Made by a program: the position numbers and the translations under genes. 64,000 nt of DNA from Roseobacter sp. (GTDB taxonomy: Bacteria; Pseudomonadota; Alphaproteobacteria; Rhodobacterales; Rhodobacteraceae), in assembly GCA_015665415.1 (NCBI GenBank), contig JADFAE010000009.1, forward strand, positions 88,087-152,086. Direction: 5' to 3'. Below are positions 37,469 to 46,130 of this stretch, in pieces. Each line of letters opens with the position of its first letter. Positions within the stretch are counted from its first letter, which is position 1. Under the pieces are notes generated by a model that worked only from the letters and a program-made list of their open reading frames with translations, had not been told where the DNA came from and did not search any database.

Positions 37469-39970
37469 ATGGAACAGCGCCACATTTCGCTGCAAATCAC
37501 CGGCCTCAGCTGTGCGGGCTGCGCCGGGCGCGCCGAACGGGCCTTGGCCGCCGTGCCCGGTGTCACGTCGGTGGCGGTCAATCTGACCAGTGCCAAGGGG
37601 CAGGTTGAAGCCACTGGCGAATTGCAGCTGAACGATCTGTCTAAGGCGCTGGATCAGGCGGGCTATCCGGCGGCGCAGTCTCATCTCAGCCTTGATATTC
37701 AGGGTCTCAGCTGTGCCTCCTGTGTTGGGCGTGTCGAGGCGGCGCTGCAAGCGGTTCCGGGGGTCCTCAAGGCAGAGGTCAATCTCGCCAGCGAGAGCGC
37801 CGAGGTGCAGTATCTGACAGGTGCTGCACGGGGCGCGGATCTTATTGCGGCCAGCACAGAGGCGGGCTATCCGGCACGGCTGCGCTTCCAGGAGGCTGAT
37901 GCCCGCGCGCAGGTCAGCCAGCGCAAGGCGGATGAAATCAAATCCCTGTCGCGCCAGGCTCTGGTCGCCGGGGTGCTGACCCTGCCGGTCTTTGTCATCG
38001 AGATGGGCAGCCATATGATCCCGGCGCTGCATCATTGGGTGATGGCCAATATCGGCATGCAGATCAGCTATCTGTTGCAATTCCTGCTCACCACCTTGGT
38101 TTTAATTGGTCCGGGGCGGCACTTTTATACCAAGGGCTTTCCGGCTCTGGTTCGGGGCGCGCCTGACATGAATGCCTTGGTCGCGCTGGGCACCTCTGCG
38201 GCCTATGGGTTTTCGCTGATCTCGACATTTGCACCGGCTTGGCTGCCTCACGGCACCGCCAATGTCTATTACGAGGCAGCGGCGGTCATCGTGGTGCTGA
38301 TTCTGGTTGGGCGGCTGCTGGAGGCTCGGGCCAAGGGGCGCACAGGCGCGGCGATTCGCAAGCTGGCCAAACTGCAGCCCAAAACCGCGTTTGTGCTGGT
38401 TGAGGGGCAGGCACATGAGACCCCGATTGATCAGATCACCGCTGGCGATCTGATCCAGCTCCGCCCCGGAGGGCAGGTTGCAGTGGACGGCGTGGTGAGG
38501 TCCGGCAGCTCTTATATTGATGAAAGCATGCTCAGCGGGGAGCCCCTGCCGGTGGAGAAAGCCGCGCAGGATCGGGTTTCAGCCGGAACCGTGAATGGCG
38601 CAGGCGTGCTGGAATACCGCGCCACACATGTGGGCAGCGATACCGCACTGGCACAGATCATCCAGATGGTAGAGCAGGCCCAGGGGGCCAAATTGCCGGT
38701 GCAGGGGCTGGTTGATCGTATTACCCTGTGGTTTGTACCTGCGGTCATTCTGGTGGCGGCGCTGACAGTTTTGGCCTGGCTGTTGTTGGGACCTGCGCCG
38801 GCCCTGCCGCTGGCATTGGTGGCCGGGGTGTCGGTGCTGATCATCGCCTGTCCCTGCGCCATGGGGCTGGCGACTCCGACCTCGATCATGGTGGGGATTG
38901 GCCGCGCCGCACAGATGGGAGTTCTGTTTCGCAAAGGCGATGCCTTGCAGCGTTTGCAAGAGGTTAAGCTGGTGGCCTTGGACAAGACCGGCACCCTGAC
39001 CGAGGGCCACCCGGCCCTGACCAATGTGCAGATGGCCCAAGGCTTTGAACGCGAGGCGGTCCTGCGTCTGGTTGGCGCAGCAGAGGCGCAATCGGAACAT
39101 CCCATTGCCAAGGCCTTGGTCGAGGCCGCAGGGGAAAACCTGTCCAAGGCCGAAAGCACCGAGGCAATTCCTGGCTTTGGGTTGCGCGCCCGCGTCGAGG
39201 GACGGGAGGTGCTGATTGGTGCAGCGCGGCTGATGCAGCGCGAGGACATCGCCTGTGCCGCGCTGGCCGGGCAGGCAGAACACTGGGCCAAAGTGGGGGA
39301 AACCCCCTTTTATGTGGCCATTGACGGCGTCGCAGCGGCGGCACTGTCCGTGGCGGATCCGATCAAACCGGGCACGCCACAGGCGATCCGGGCCTTGCAG
39401 GCTCAGGGGCTCAAGGTGGCAATGATCACTGGCGATGCCGCAGCGACGGCGCAGGCCATTGCCGGGCGGCTGGGGATCGACGCGGTGCGTGCGGACTGTC
39501 TGCCTGGAGACAAGCTTGCGGTGATCAAGGATCTGCAGGCAGAGTTTGGCACCCTGGCCTTTGTCGGCGATGGGCTCAATGATGCGCCCGCCCTGGCGGC
39601 GGCAGATGTTGGCCTGGCCATTGGCACCGGCACTGATGTGGCGATTGAGGCGGCAGATGTGGTACTGGTTTCTGGCGATCTGCGCCGCGCTTTGGACGCG
39701 CTGCGCATCAGTCGGGCCACCATGCGCAATATTCGTCAGAACCTGGGCTGGGCCTTTGGTTATAACATCCTGCTGGTGCCGGTGGCCGCAGGTGTGCTCT
39801 ACCCTTTTGGCGGGCCGCTGCTGTCGCCTGCCTTGGCTGCCGGGGCGATGGCGCTGTCCAGCGTCTTTGTGCTCAGCAATGCCCTGCGCTTGCATCGGCT
39901 GAGATCGAACATAGATGAAGAGCAGATGCCGGGCGCAGAGGCACCCGCAACTCACAGTCTCGCCGAATGA
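37469..39970 (+). CDS. copA: Copper-exporting P1B-type ATPase
   Basis: An 833-residue inner-membrane pump that expels Cu(I). Two N-terminal metal-binding HMA domains (GLSCAGCAGRAE; GLSCASCVGRVE), eight membrane helices, the CPC ion site (ACPCAMGLATP), phosphorylation motif DKTGTLTEG, the SEHPIAKAL motif and hinge GDGLNDAPALAAADVG are all present. I start at ATG 37469, ten bases after GGAGA. The frame is open from 37430, but that position lies in the promoter's -10. The merR regulator follows 22 bases downstream, so the pair forms a copper-induced operon. Confidence 0.97.
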   Translation: MEQRHISLQITGLSCAGCAGRAERALAAVPGVTSVAVNLTSAKGQVEATGELQLNDLSKALDQAGYPAAQSHLSLDIQGLSCASCVGRVEAALQAVPGVLKAEVNLASESAEVQYLTGAARGADLIAASTEAGYPARLRFQEADARAQVSQRKADEIKSLSRQALVAGVLTLPVFVIEMGSHMIPALHHWVMANIGMQISYLLQFLLTTLVLIGPGRHFYTKGFPALVRGAPDMNALVALGTSAAYGFSLISTFAPAWLPHGTANVYYEAAAVIVVLILVGRLLEARAKGRTGAAIRKLAKLQPKTAFVLVEGQAHETPIDQITAGDLIQLRPGGQVAVDGVVRSGSSYIDESMLSGEPLPVEKAAQDRVSAGTVNGAGVLEYRATHVGSDTALAQIIQMVEQAQGAKLPVQGLVDRITLWFVPAVILVAALTVLAWLLLGPAPALPLALVAGVSVLIIACPCAMGLATPTSIMVGIGRAAQMGVLFRKGDALQRLQEVKLVALDKTGTLTEGHPALTNVQMAQGFEREAVLRLVGAAEAQSEHPIAKALVEAAGENLSKAESTEAIPGFGLRARVEGREVLIGAARLMQREDIACAALAGQAEHWAKVGETPFYVAIDGVAAAALSVADPIKPGTPQAIRALQAQGLKVAMITGDAAATAQAIAGRLGIDAVRADCLPGDKLAVIKDLQAEFGTLAFVGDGLNDAPALAAADVGLAIGTGTDVAIEAADVVLVSGDLRRALDALRISRATMRNIRQNLGWAFGYNILLVPVAAGVLYPFGGPLLSPALAAGAMALSSVFVLSNALRLHRLRSNIDEEQMPGAEAPATHSLAE

Positions 39971-39992
39971 TCGGGCAAAACAGGAGGTTCGC

Positions 39993-40388
39993 ATGAATAT
40001 TGGTGATGTCGCCACCCGCTCGGGCCTGCCGGCCAAGACCATTCGCTACTATGAGGATATCGGGTTGATCAAACCGCATCGCAGCGACAACGGTTATCGC
40101 TGCTTTGCCGAGGCGGATCTGCACAAGCTGGCCTTTCTGGGCCGCGCACGCGCCTTGGGCTTTACCATCGAAGATTGCCGCATGCTGATGGCGCTTTATG
40201 AGGATGAAAGCCGTGCCAGCGGCGATGTCAAACAGCTGGCGCTAGAGCATCTGAGCAAGATCGAAGCCAAGATCACCGACCTGCAGGCCATGCGCAACAC
40301 TCTGACCGAATTGGTCAATTGCTGCGCGGGAGACAATCGCCCGGAGTGTCCGATCCTCAAGGATCTGTCTGGACAATGTTCCGGCTGA
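39993..40388 (+). CDS. Copper-responsive MerR-family activator (CueR/HmrR)
   Basis: A 131-residue MerR regulator with the winged-helix start NIGDVATRSGLPAKTIRYYEDIGLIKPHRSDNGYR, a dimerisation helix, and a C-terminal Cys pair in CCAGDNRPECPIL that suits monovalent Cu/Ag. It would twist the 19-base-spaced copA promoter open when copper is bound. CAGGAGG lies seven bases before the ATG. Cotranscribed with copA; a terminator follows at 40410. Confidence 0.93.
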   Translation: MNIGDVATRSGLPAKTIRYYEDIGLIKPHRSDNGYRCFAEADLHKLAFLGRARALGFTIEDCRMLMALYEDESRASGDVKQLALEHLSKIEAKITDLQAMRNTLTELVNCCAGDNRPECPILKDLSGQCSG

Positions 40389-40409
40389 AGGGCCTGATCT
40401 GGGCTGAAA

Positions 40410-40446
40410 ACATAAGGGCAAGCTATGCGGCTTGCCCTTATGTTTT
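40410..40446. terminator. Bidirectional rho-independent terminator
   Basis: CATAAGGGCAAG and CTTGCCCTTATG pair around CTATGCGG, followed by TTTTC on the plus strand, with AAAA upstream giving a T-run on the minus strand. It separates convergent copA-merR and the pca operon. Confidence 0.88.
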
Positions 40447-40465
40447 CTGATTTGTTGTCACCCTG

Positions 40466-41311
40466 TCAGGCAGGGCGCAGCCCCAATATCTGCCGGGCCT
40501 GCTGCCAGCTGGCAACGGGGCGTTCGTATTTGCCGCACAATTCCACCGCGCGCTGCACCAGGGCCGCGTTGGAGGGCGCCAGGGTTTCGCGGTCCAGCCG
40601 CAGGTTGTCCTCGAGGCCGGTGCGGGTATGGCCGCCGGCGGCAATGGCCCATTCGTTGATCTGGATTTGACCGGGGCCAATGCCGGCGCCGCACCATTCG
40701 GCCTCCGGGGCCAGGCGCTTTACCGTTTCGATGTAGAAATCAAAGGTCTCGCGATCCACCGGCATGGCGTTTTTCACCCCCATGACAAATTGAACGTAAA
40801 GCTTGCCAGGGATCCGCCCGTCGCGATTCATTTTGACCGCCTGATGGATATGCGACAGATCAAAGGCCTCGATCTCGGGCTTGACCTCATATTGGCGCAT
40901 CTCACCGGCCAGCCAATCAACCAGTTCCGGTGGGTTCTCATAGACCCGGGTGGGGAAATTGTTGGAGCCCACCGAGAGCGAGGCCATGTCCGGGCGCAGG
41001 GACAGCATGCCGCCGCGCTCCTGACCGGCACCGGAGCGGCCGCCGGTTGACAGCTGCACGATCATGCCGGGGCAATGGCGGTGCAGCCCCTCCAAAAGCT
41101 TGGCAAAGCGCTCTGGATCAGAAGTCGGTGTCTGATCCTCGGTGCGGACATGACAATGGGCGATGGCGGCACCAGCCTCAAAGGCCGCTTGGGTGCTTTC
41201 GACCTGTTCGGAGATGCTGATGGGCACTGCCGGGTTGTGCTCTTTGCGCGGCACCGATCCGGTGATGGCGACGCAGATGATGCAGGGTTTGCCCTGGCTG
41301 CTGGTGCTCAT
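40466..41311 (-). CDS. Beta-keto acid cleavage enzyme (BKACE, DUF849)
   Basis: A 281-residue TIM-barrel zinc enzyme. BKACE enzymes condense a beta-keto acid with acetyl-CoA to give acetoacetate and a CoA ester. Visible motifs: AAIAHCHVRTEDQTPTSDPERF (zinc His pair), IVQLSTGGRSG, SVGSNNFPTRVYENPP, and GVKNAMPVDRETFDF. It is the last gene of the pcaC-pcaH-pcaG run, nine bases after pcaG. Its substrate could be beta-ketoadipate or a related keto acid; that is inference from position. Confidence 0.88.
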   Translation of the reverse strand: MSTSSQGKPCIICVAITGSVPRKEHNPAVPISISEQVESTQAAFEAGAAIAHCHVRTEDQTPTSDPERFAKLLEGLHRHCPGMIVQLSTGGRSGAGQERGGMLSLRPDMASLSVGSNNFPTRVYENPPELVDWLAGEMRQYEVKPEIEAFDLSHIHQAVKMNRDGRIPGKLYVQFVMGVKNAMPVDRETFDFYIETVKRLAPEAEWCGAGIGPGQIQINEWAIAAGGHTRTGLEDNLRLDRETLAPSNAALVQRAVELCGKYERPVASWQQARQILGLRPA

Positions 41312-41320
41312 GGTTTTTCC

Positions 41321-41941
41321 TTAGACGTCGAAAAATACGGTTTCATCGTTGCCCTGTAGGCAGATGTCGAAACGATAGACCACCGCGCCGTCGCGGATGC
41401 TGCGTTTGGCGATCAAAGTGGCGCGACGCTTTTCCCATTCGATCAGATTGATCACCGGGTCGCCCGCATTGGCCTCAGCTTCGTCCTCAAAGTAGAGCCG
41501 CGTATTCAACCCGACATTGATGCCGCGGGCGACGATCCACAGGTTGATATGAGGCGCCATCATCTGGCCGTTGCGGCCCATGACCGGGCCGGGTTTTACG
41601 GTGTCAAACGCCCATTCACCGGTATCGAAATCGGTGATCACCCGCCCCCAGCCGCGAAAGCCGTCTTCGACCTCGCCGGGATGTTCAGGATGGGCATAGA
41701 TGCCCTGTGCATTGGCCTGCCAGGCCTCCAGCAGAACGTCCTTGACCGGCGAGCCGATGCCGTCCATCACCAGTCCTTCGACGCGGATGCGCTCACCCGA
41801 GGCGTTGGGACCGGCAATGTCCTGGCCCAGCTCCTGGTCGTAGATCTCGAACCCGGCGGCACCGGGGGCAAGGCCGATATGCACAAAAGGGCCGGCGGTC
41901 TGGGATGGGGTTTCCTTCAGATAGTTCAGATCCTGAGCCAT
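41321..41941 (-). CDS. pcaG: Protocatechuate 3,4-dioxygenase, alpha subunit
   Basis: A 206-residue intradiol dioxygenase subunit without the iron ligands. ETPSQTAGPFVHIGLAP at the start, DVLLEAWQANAQGIYAHPEH and PHINLWIVARGINVGLNTRLYFEDE are typical. With PcaH it opens the protocatechuate ring to beta-carboxy-cis,cis-muconate. AGGAGA lies five bases before the ATG. The pcaH stop is about 60 bases upstream, and the BKACE gene follows after nine bases. Confidence 0.95.
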   Translation of the reverse strand: MAQDLNYLKETPSQTAGPFVHIGLAPGAAGFEIYDQELGQDIAGPNASGERIRVEGLVMDGIGSPVKDVLLEAWQANAQGIYAHPEHPGEVEDGFRGWGRVITDFDTGEWAFDTVKPGPVMGRNGQMMAPHINLWIVARGINVGLNTRLYFEDEAEANAGDPVINLIEWEKRRATLIAKRSIRDGAVVYRFDICLQGNDETVFFDV

Positions 41942-42003
41942 ATCACTCTCCTTGGTCGCGTTTTCGAACCGGGTAACCGGTTGCCACTTTTTCTGGAAAC
42001 ACT

Positions 42004-42744
42004 TCAGTTTCCTTCCAGACGGTTTTCAAACAGGGTCGAGCGACGTCCACGCAACACGATGTCGAATTTATAGGCGATGGTATCCAGCGGAATGCTGGCG
42101 TTCATATCCATCCGCGCGGTCAGCTGTTCCACCGCTGCAGGATCCGGGAGTGTCTGCACGATGGGGCAGCGGGCAATCAAAGGATCGCCCTCGAAATAGA
42201 GCTGCGTAATCAGGCGTTGGGCAAAGCCGGTGCCAAAGACCGAGATATGGATATGGGCGGGGCGCCAGTCGTTGACCCAGTTGCGCCAGGGGTAGGCACC
42301 GGGTTTGATCGTGCGAAAGTAGTAATAGCCATCCGCATCGGTCATGGTGCGTCCGCAGCCACCAAAATTGGGATCGATTGCGCCCAGATAGGTGTCTTTC
42401 TTGTGGCGATAGCGCCCTGAAGCATTGGCCTGCCAGATCTCGACCAGCGTATTGGGCACAGGGCGCGCGTTTTCATCCAGAACCCGGCCATGCACAATGA
42501 TGCGCTCGCCAACCGGGCTTTGGTCGGGCTGGGCAAAATTCTTGAGCAGATCATTGTCGACGGGCGCAAAATCATTGTGACCAAAAACCGGGCCGGTGAT
42601 CTCACTGACGGTGTTTTCCAGGCTGATCAGCGGGAACTGTGGCGAGCGGGCGACCGAGGTCTTGTAGTTGCGATCCAGGGCTGGCGGATGCCAGCGGCGG
42701 TCGCGTTGGTAGAATTCACCCTGTTTCAATGGTGGTTTTTGCAT
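42004..42744 (-). CDS. pcaH: Protocatechuate 3,4-dioxygenase, beta subunit
   Basis: A 246-residue catalytic subunit. The iron(III) ligands are visible: Tyr in ASGRYRHK, Tyr in TIKPGAYPW, and two His in [21 protein letters not shown] and [20 protein letters not shown] are diagnostic. AGGA lies eight bases before the ATG. It sits between pcaC and pcaG in the leftward operon divergent from pcaQ. Confidence 0.96.
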   Translation of the reverse strand: MQKPPLKQGEFYQRDRRWHPPALDRNYKTSVARSPQFPLISLENTVSEITGPVFGHNDFAPVDNDLLKNFAQPDQSPVGERIIVHGRVLDENARPVPNTLVEIWQANASGRYRHKKDTYLGAIDPNFGGCGRTMTDADGYYYFRTIKPGAYPWRNWVNDWRPAHIHISVFGTGFAQRLITQLYFEGDPLIARCPIVQTLPDPAAVEQLTARMDMNASIPLDTIAYKFDIVLRGRRSTLFENRLEGN

Positions 42745-42783
42745 CTGTGGCGTCCTTCTAAAAGGGAGCTGCTGCGCAGTGTT

Positions 42784-43185
42784 TCAAGTCTGATCGGAGG
42801 CGGCGGCTTCGGCTTCCATCTCGGCATAGGTCTGCTTGGCCAGCTTCAAGGCATGATTGGCGCGCGGCACCCCGGCGTAGATCGCCACATGTTGAAAGGC
42901 CTCGATCACGTCCTGTTTGCTGGCCCCGGTGCGCTGGGTGGCGCGGATATGCATCGGGATCTCGTCAAAATTTCCAAGGGCCGCCAGCAGCGCCAGTGTC
43001 AGCATGGACCGCTCGCGCGGGGCAATCCCGTCCGAGGCCCAGACCGTGCCCCAGGCACCTTCGGTGATCAAGGTCTGAAAGGCCTGGTCCAGATCGGTCT
43101 TGGCGGCCTCGGCGCGATCAACATGGGCCTCTCCCAAAGTGGCGCGCCGGATCTTCATGCCCTGATCATATCTGCTGTCGCTCAT
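42784..43185 (-). CDS. pcaC: 4-carboxymuconolactone decarboxylase
   Basis: A 133-residue CMD-family protein (all-helical) that decarboxylates gamma-carboxymuconolactone to beta-ketoadipate enol-lactone. Family segments: TEGAWGTVWASDGIAPRERSMLTLALLAALGN, HIRATQRTGASKQDVIEAFQHVAIYAGVPRANHALKLA. It is the first gene of the operon; GGGG lies five bases before the ATG. pcaD and pcaB, the usual neighbours, are not in the window. Confidence 0.94.
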   Translation of the reverse strand: MSDSRYDQGMKIRRATLGEAHVDRAEAAKTDLDQAFQTLITEGAWGTVWASDGIAPRERSMLTLALLAALGNFDEIPMHIRATQRTGASKQDVIEAFQHVAIYAGVPRANHALKLAKQTYAEMEAEAAASDQT

Positions 43186-43281
43186 CTCTGCCCCCTGATC
43201 GTCAGTTCTTTGTCACAGTATCGCATATCGAAAATGATCTGTATAATGCAGAAACATACATGAACACATTGCGGAAATGAT
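43186..43281. promoter_or_regulatory. pcaC-pcaQ divergent regulatory gap
   Basis: A 96-base AT-richer spacer shared by the pca operon and pcaQ. It contains partly dyadic GCATATCGAAAATG...TATAATGC around 43223-43248, a possible LysR site with a TATAAT -10. No clear match to a known PcaQ box was found. Confidence 0.45.
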
Positions 43282-44190
43282 ATGCGTTTGTCCTCCCAAT
43301 TGAAACTGCGCCATCTCGAAGTCTTTGTCGAAGTGGCTCGGCAGAACAGCGTCACCCTGGCGGCAGAGGCCTTGGGCATGACCCAGCCTGCGGTGACACG
43401 GGCGCTGCGCGAGTTGGAAGCGGTCTGCGGCAAGCCATTGGTTGAGCGCCATGGCCGCGGCATTCGTCTCAGCTCATATGGTGAGATGTTTCGCGATCAC
43501 GCGGGGCGCAGTCTGGCGCTGGCCCGCGATGGGGTGGCGATGCTGCAGGGGCTGGAGGCGGGCGAAGGGCCAAAACTGGCCATTGGCGCACTGCCGACGG
43601 TGTCGGCCACGCTGGTGCCGGATGCCCTGGCCCGGTTGGCCGCTGAAAGCCCGCATCACCGCTTCTCCGTCACCACCGGCGACAACCGGTTCCTGCTGGA
43701 TCAGCTGCGCCGGGGCGTTTTGGATCTGGTGGTGGGGCGGTTGCCTGCGCCCGATGTCATGGTCGGGGTGGAGTTTGAGCCGCTGTTGCACGAGCAGGTT
43801 GCCGTTGTGGTCGCCAGTGGCCACCCTCTGGCCAGCGAAGCTGCGTTCTCATCTGACGGGCTGCAGCACTATCCGGTGTTGATGCCCTCTGAGGGGTCGA
43901 TCATCCGCCCCTTGGTGGAACAGATGTTTCTGGAGCAGGGCATGTCACCGCCCCGCAGCGCCATCGAGACCGTCTCGGCCACATTTGGTCGTCGCTTTGT
44001 GCTGGAGCACCAGGCGATCTGGATCATCAGCGAAGGGGTGGTGCGGGCTGATCTGGCCCAGGGGCTGATGCAAAAGCTGCCGATCAACAGCGAGAGCACC
44101 CGCGGGGCTGTGGGGCTATGTATTCGCAGCGAACACCAGCTGTCGGTGGCGGGCAGCCGGTTCTGTGAGGTGTTGCGCGCGCTGTGTTGA
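43282..44190 (+). CDS. pcaQ: LysR-type activator PcaQ
   Basis: A 302-residue LysR regulator. The N-terminal helix-turn-helix reads KLRHLEVFVEVARQNSVTLAAEALGMTQPAVTRALRELEAVCGKPLVERHGRGIRL; the C-terminal effector domain is LysR-substrate type. In alphaproteobacteria PcaQ activates the divergent pca operon in response to beta-carboxy-muconate or the lactone. The position 96 bases from pcaC and opposite orientation fit exactly. GGAA lies five bases before the ATG. Confidence 0.9.
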   Translation: MRLSSQLKLRHLEVFVEVARQNSVTLAAEALGMTQPAVTRALRELEAVCGKPLVERHGRGIRLSSYGEMFRDHAGRSLALARDGVAMLQGLEAGEGPKLAIGALPTVSATLVPDALARLAAESPHHRFSVTTGDNRFLLDQLRRGVLDLVVGRLPAPDVMVGVEFEPLLHEQVAVVVASGHPLASEAAFSSDGLQHYPVLMPSEGSIIRPLVEQMFLEQGMSPPRSAIETVSATFGRRFVLEHQAIWIISEGVVRADLAQGLMQKLPINSESTRGAVGLCIRSEHQLSVAGSRFCEVLRALC

Positions 44191-44202
44191 TTGCGCAATC
44201 CG

Positions 44203-44838
44203 CTATTCGGGCTGGGGGGCAGGTGCTGTGCTGCGCAGGCTGGCCATGGCCATACTGGTCAGATCGCGGACAATGGTGTCGATGAAATCCTGCGAGGCCC
44301 CGCGCTCAGGGCGAAACCAGAAAACCGGAGAGTTGAGAATCAGCATCAACCCGGCGACGGCCACGGTCAGGTTGCGATTCTCGATGCTGCCTTCTGCAAT
44401 GCCTCGGGCGACCTCGTCGTGAAACAGCATTTCATGAGCGCGCTGGCCTTTGCGAACCTCGGATTGCAGGGCATGTTCGACCTCGGTTGCCGCCTTGACC
44501 CGCGTTCCTGGATAGGTCTGCAGGATCACCCGGTGGTAGGGCAGCGAGGCCAGCACTTCTCGGACATGGCTGCGCGACATTTCTTCAAGGTTTTCCAGGG
44601 CAGGTCGGGAGCTGTCGATGACCGCTTCGACGGCGCGATTGGTAAAGTCGGCAGCGCGTAGCTGCACCGCGGACAACAGCGCGCCTTTGGATGGAAAGTG
44701 ATGATAGATCCGCCCCTTGGTCGATCCCAGGTGGTGGGCGATGTCATCAATCGAGGCCGCTTCGGCGCCAAGCGTCATGAAGCAATGGGCGGCGGCGTCG
44801 AGGATTTCGCTTTTGGATGCGCTGATCTTTTCGAGCAT
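44203..44838 (-). CDS. TetR-family transcriptional regulator
   Basis: A 211-residue TetR-like repressor. The helix-turn-helix is clear: ASKSEILDAAAHCFMTLGAEAASIDDIAHHLGSTKGRIYHHFPSKGALLSAV. The C-terminal domain should bind a ligand. I start at Met 44838, where homology begins; the frame extends to 44934 without a ribosome site. It is divergent from the liv operon across about 410 bases. Because that operon holds an acyl-CoA ligase, the inducer could be an acyl-CoA; this is inference. Confidence 0.85.
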   Translation of the reverse strand: MLEKISASKSEILDAAAHCFMTLGAEAASIDDIAHHLGSTKGRIYHHFPSKGALLSAVQLRAADFTNRAVEAVIDSSRPALENLEEMSRSHVREVLASLPYHRVILQTYPGTRVKAATEVEHALQSEVRKGQRAHEMLFHDEVARGIAEGSIENRNLTVAVAGLMLILNSPVFWFRPERGASQDFIDTIVRDLTSMAMASLRSTAPAPQPE

Positions 44839-45250
44839 GGAAGGCGGCCTGCAAAATTCGGGTTCGATTTTTTCGCCTATCAGGTTCTGTAAAGCAGAGG
44901 CAATCCCTCTGACCGGGGCCAATCGGCCAGGCAACGGGCTTTGGAGGTTGGCGAAGACAAAGGGCGTGTAATCAGGGTTGAAATGATCACGTCAAAAGTA
45001 CCGTCTGGCGGTAGTTTGGTCAGGATCCGTTTTGACCAGCCTAAGGTCGCTTTGCCGTAAAAAATAGGCGGTTTTTACTGGTTTGACGCTGGGTCCCGGC
45101 GATTGACAGGTCAAAAACATACTCATTAGTCTGTTTTCAGACGCTTGGATTTTTGCCGCTTGAGGAGGCGCAGTGGAAATCTGCCAAAAGGCGCGAAAGC
45201 CCGGAGTGACAGGGCAGGGAACCGTTCTAAAGGAACGGGGGGAGGACAAT

Positions 45251-46126
45251 TTGGAAGTATTGCAGCTCTTTGTCAGTGGGCTCGCGAATGGCTGTGTCTA
45301 CGGCCTGATCGCGCTTGGGTTCGTGCTGATCTACAAAGCCACCGAGGCGGTGAATTTCGCGCAGGGTGACTTTATGATGGTCGGGGCCTTTGTCAGCCTG
45401 GGCCTGACCAACGCAGGGTATATGGATCTACCGTTCTGGATCGCAGCCCCTTTGACGATCACCATCATGGCGGTCTTTGGCTATCTGATCGATCTCTTTG
45501 TCTTGCGCCATCTGTTTGGTCAGAGCCAGACGGCGGTGGTGATCCTGACAATTGCCATGGGCTTTGTGTTGCGCTTTGTGGCGGGGTTGATCTGGGGCCA
45601 CGAACCCCAAACCCTGGAAAGTCCGCTGGCGCTTGGGGATTTACATATCGGCGGCGTGGTATTGGGCATGGCGGATGTGGCCATCATTGTTGTCACCTTC
45701 CTGATGACCTGGTTCCTCTATCAGTTTTTTCAGCGCACCAAACTTGGCTTGGCGATGCAGGCCGCCAGCCAGAACCAGATGGCAGCCTATTTCATGGGAA
45801 TCCCGGTTAAGCGCGTTCAGGGCCTGATCTGGGGCTTGTCCGGTGCCACCGCAGCGGTGGCGGGCATTCTCTTTGCCTCCAAGGGGGCGATTGATCCCAA
45901 TGCGGGTCTGCTGGGGATCAAGGCCTTTGCGGCGGCAGTGATTGGCGGCTTTGGCTCGCTTCCCGGTGCCCTGGCCGGCGGGTTGATCGTTGGTGTCATC
46001 GAGCCCTTTGCGGCGCGCTACTTGGCGGCCGGATATTCGCAAATTGCACCCTATGCCCTGTTGCTGGCGGTGCTGGTCTTTAGACCGCACGGGCTGTTCA
46101 GCCAGGTGCGCGTAAAGAAGGTGTGA
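45251..46126 (+). CDS. Branched-chain amino acid-type ABC permease (LivH family)
   Basis: A 291-residue permease with eight or more membrane helices, starting EVLQLFVSGLANGCVYGLIALGFVLIYKATEAVNFAQGD, the LivH signature, and ending near GLFSQVRVKKV. TTG 45251 has GGAGG five bases upstream and matches family starts. A GTG at 45173 in the same frame also has a good GAGGAGG and would add 26 residues. Next gene is livM, four bases on. It probably imports a branched or aromatic/fatty acid-like substrate rather than an amino acid, given the ligase. Confidence 0.88.
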   Translation: MEVLQLFVSGLANGCVYGLIALGFVLIYKATEAVNFAQGDFMMVGAFVSLGLTNAGYMDLPFWIAAPLTITIMAVFGYLIDLFVLRHLFGQSQTAVVILTIAMGFVLRFVAGLIWGHEPQTLESPLALGDLHIGGVVLGMADVAIIVVTFLMTWFLYQFFQRTKLGLAMQAASQNQMAAYFMGIPVKRVQGLIWGLSGATAAVAGILFASKGAIDPNAGLLGIKAFAAAVIGGFGSLPGALAGGLIVGVIEPFAARYLAAGYSQIAPYALLLAVLVFRPHGLFSQVRVKKV

Positions 46127-46130
46127 GCAA

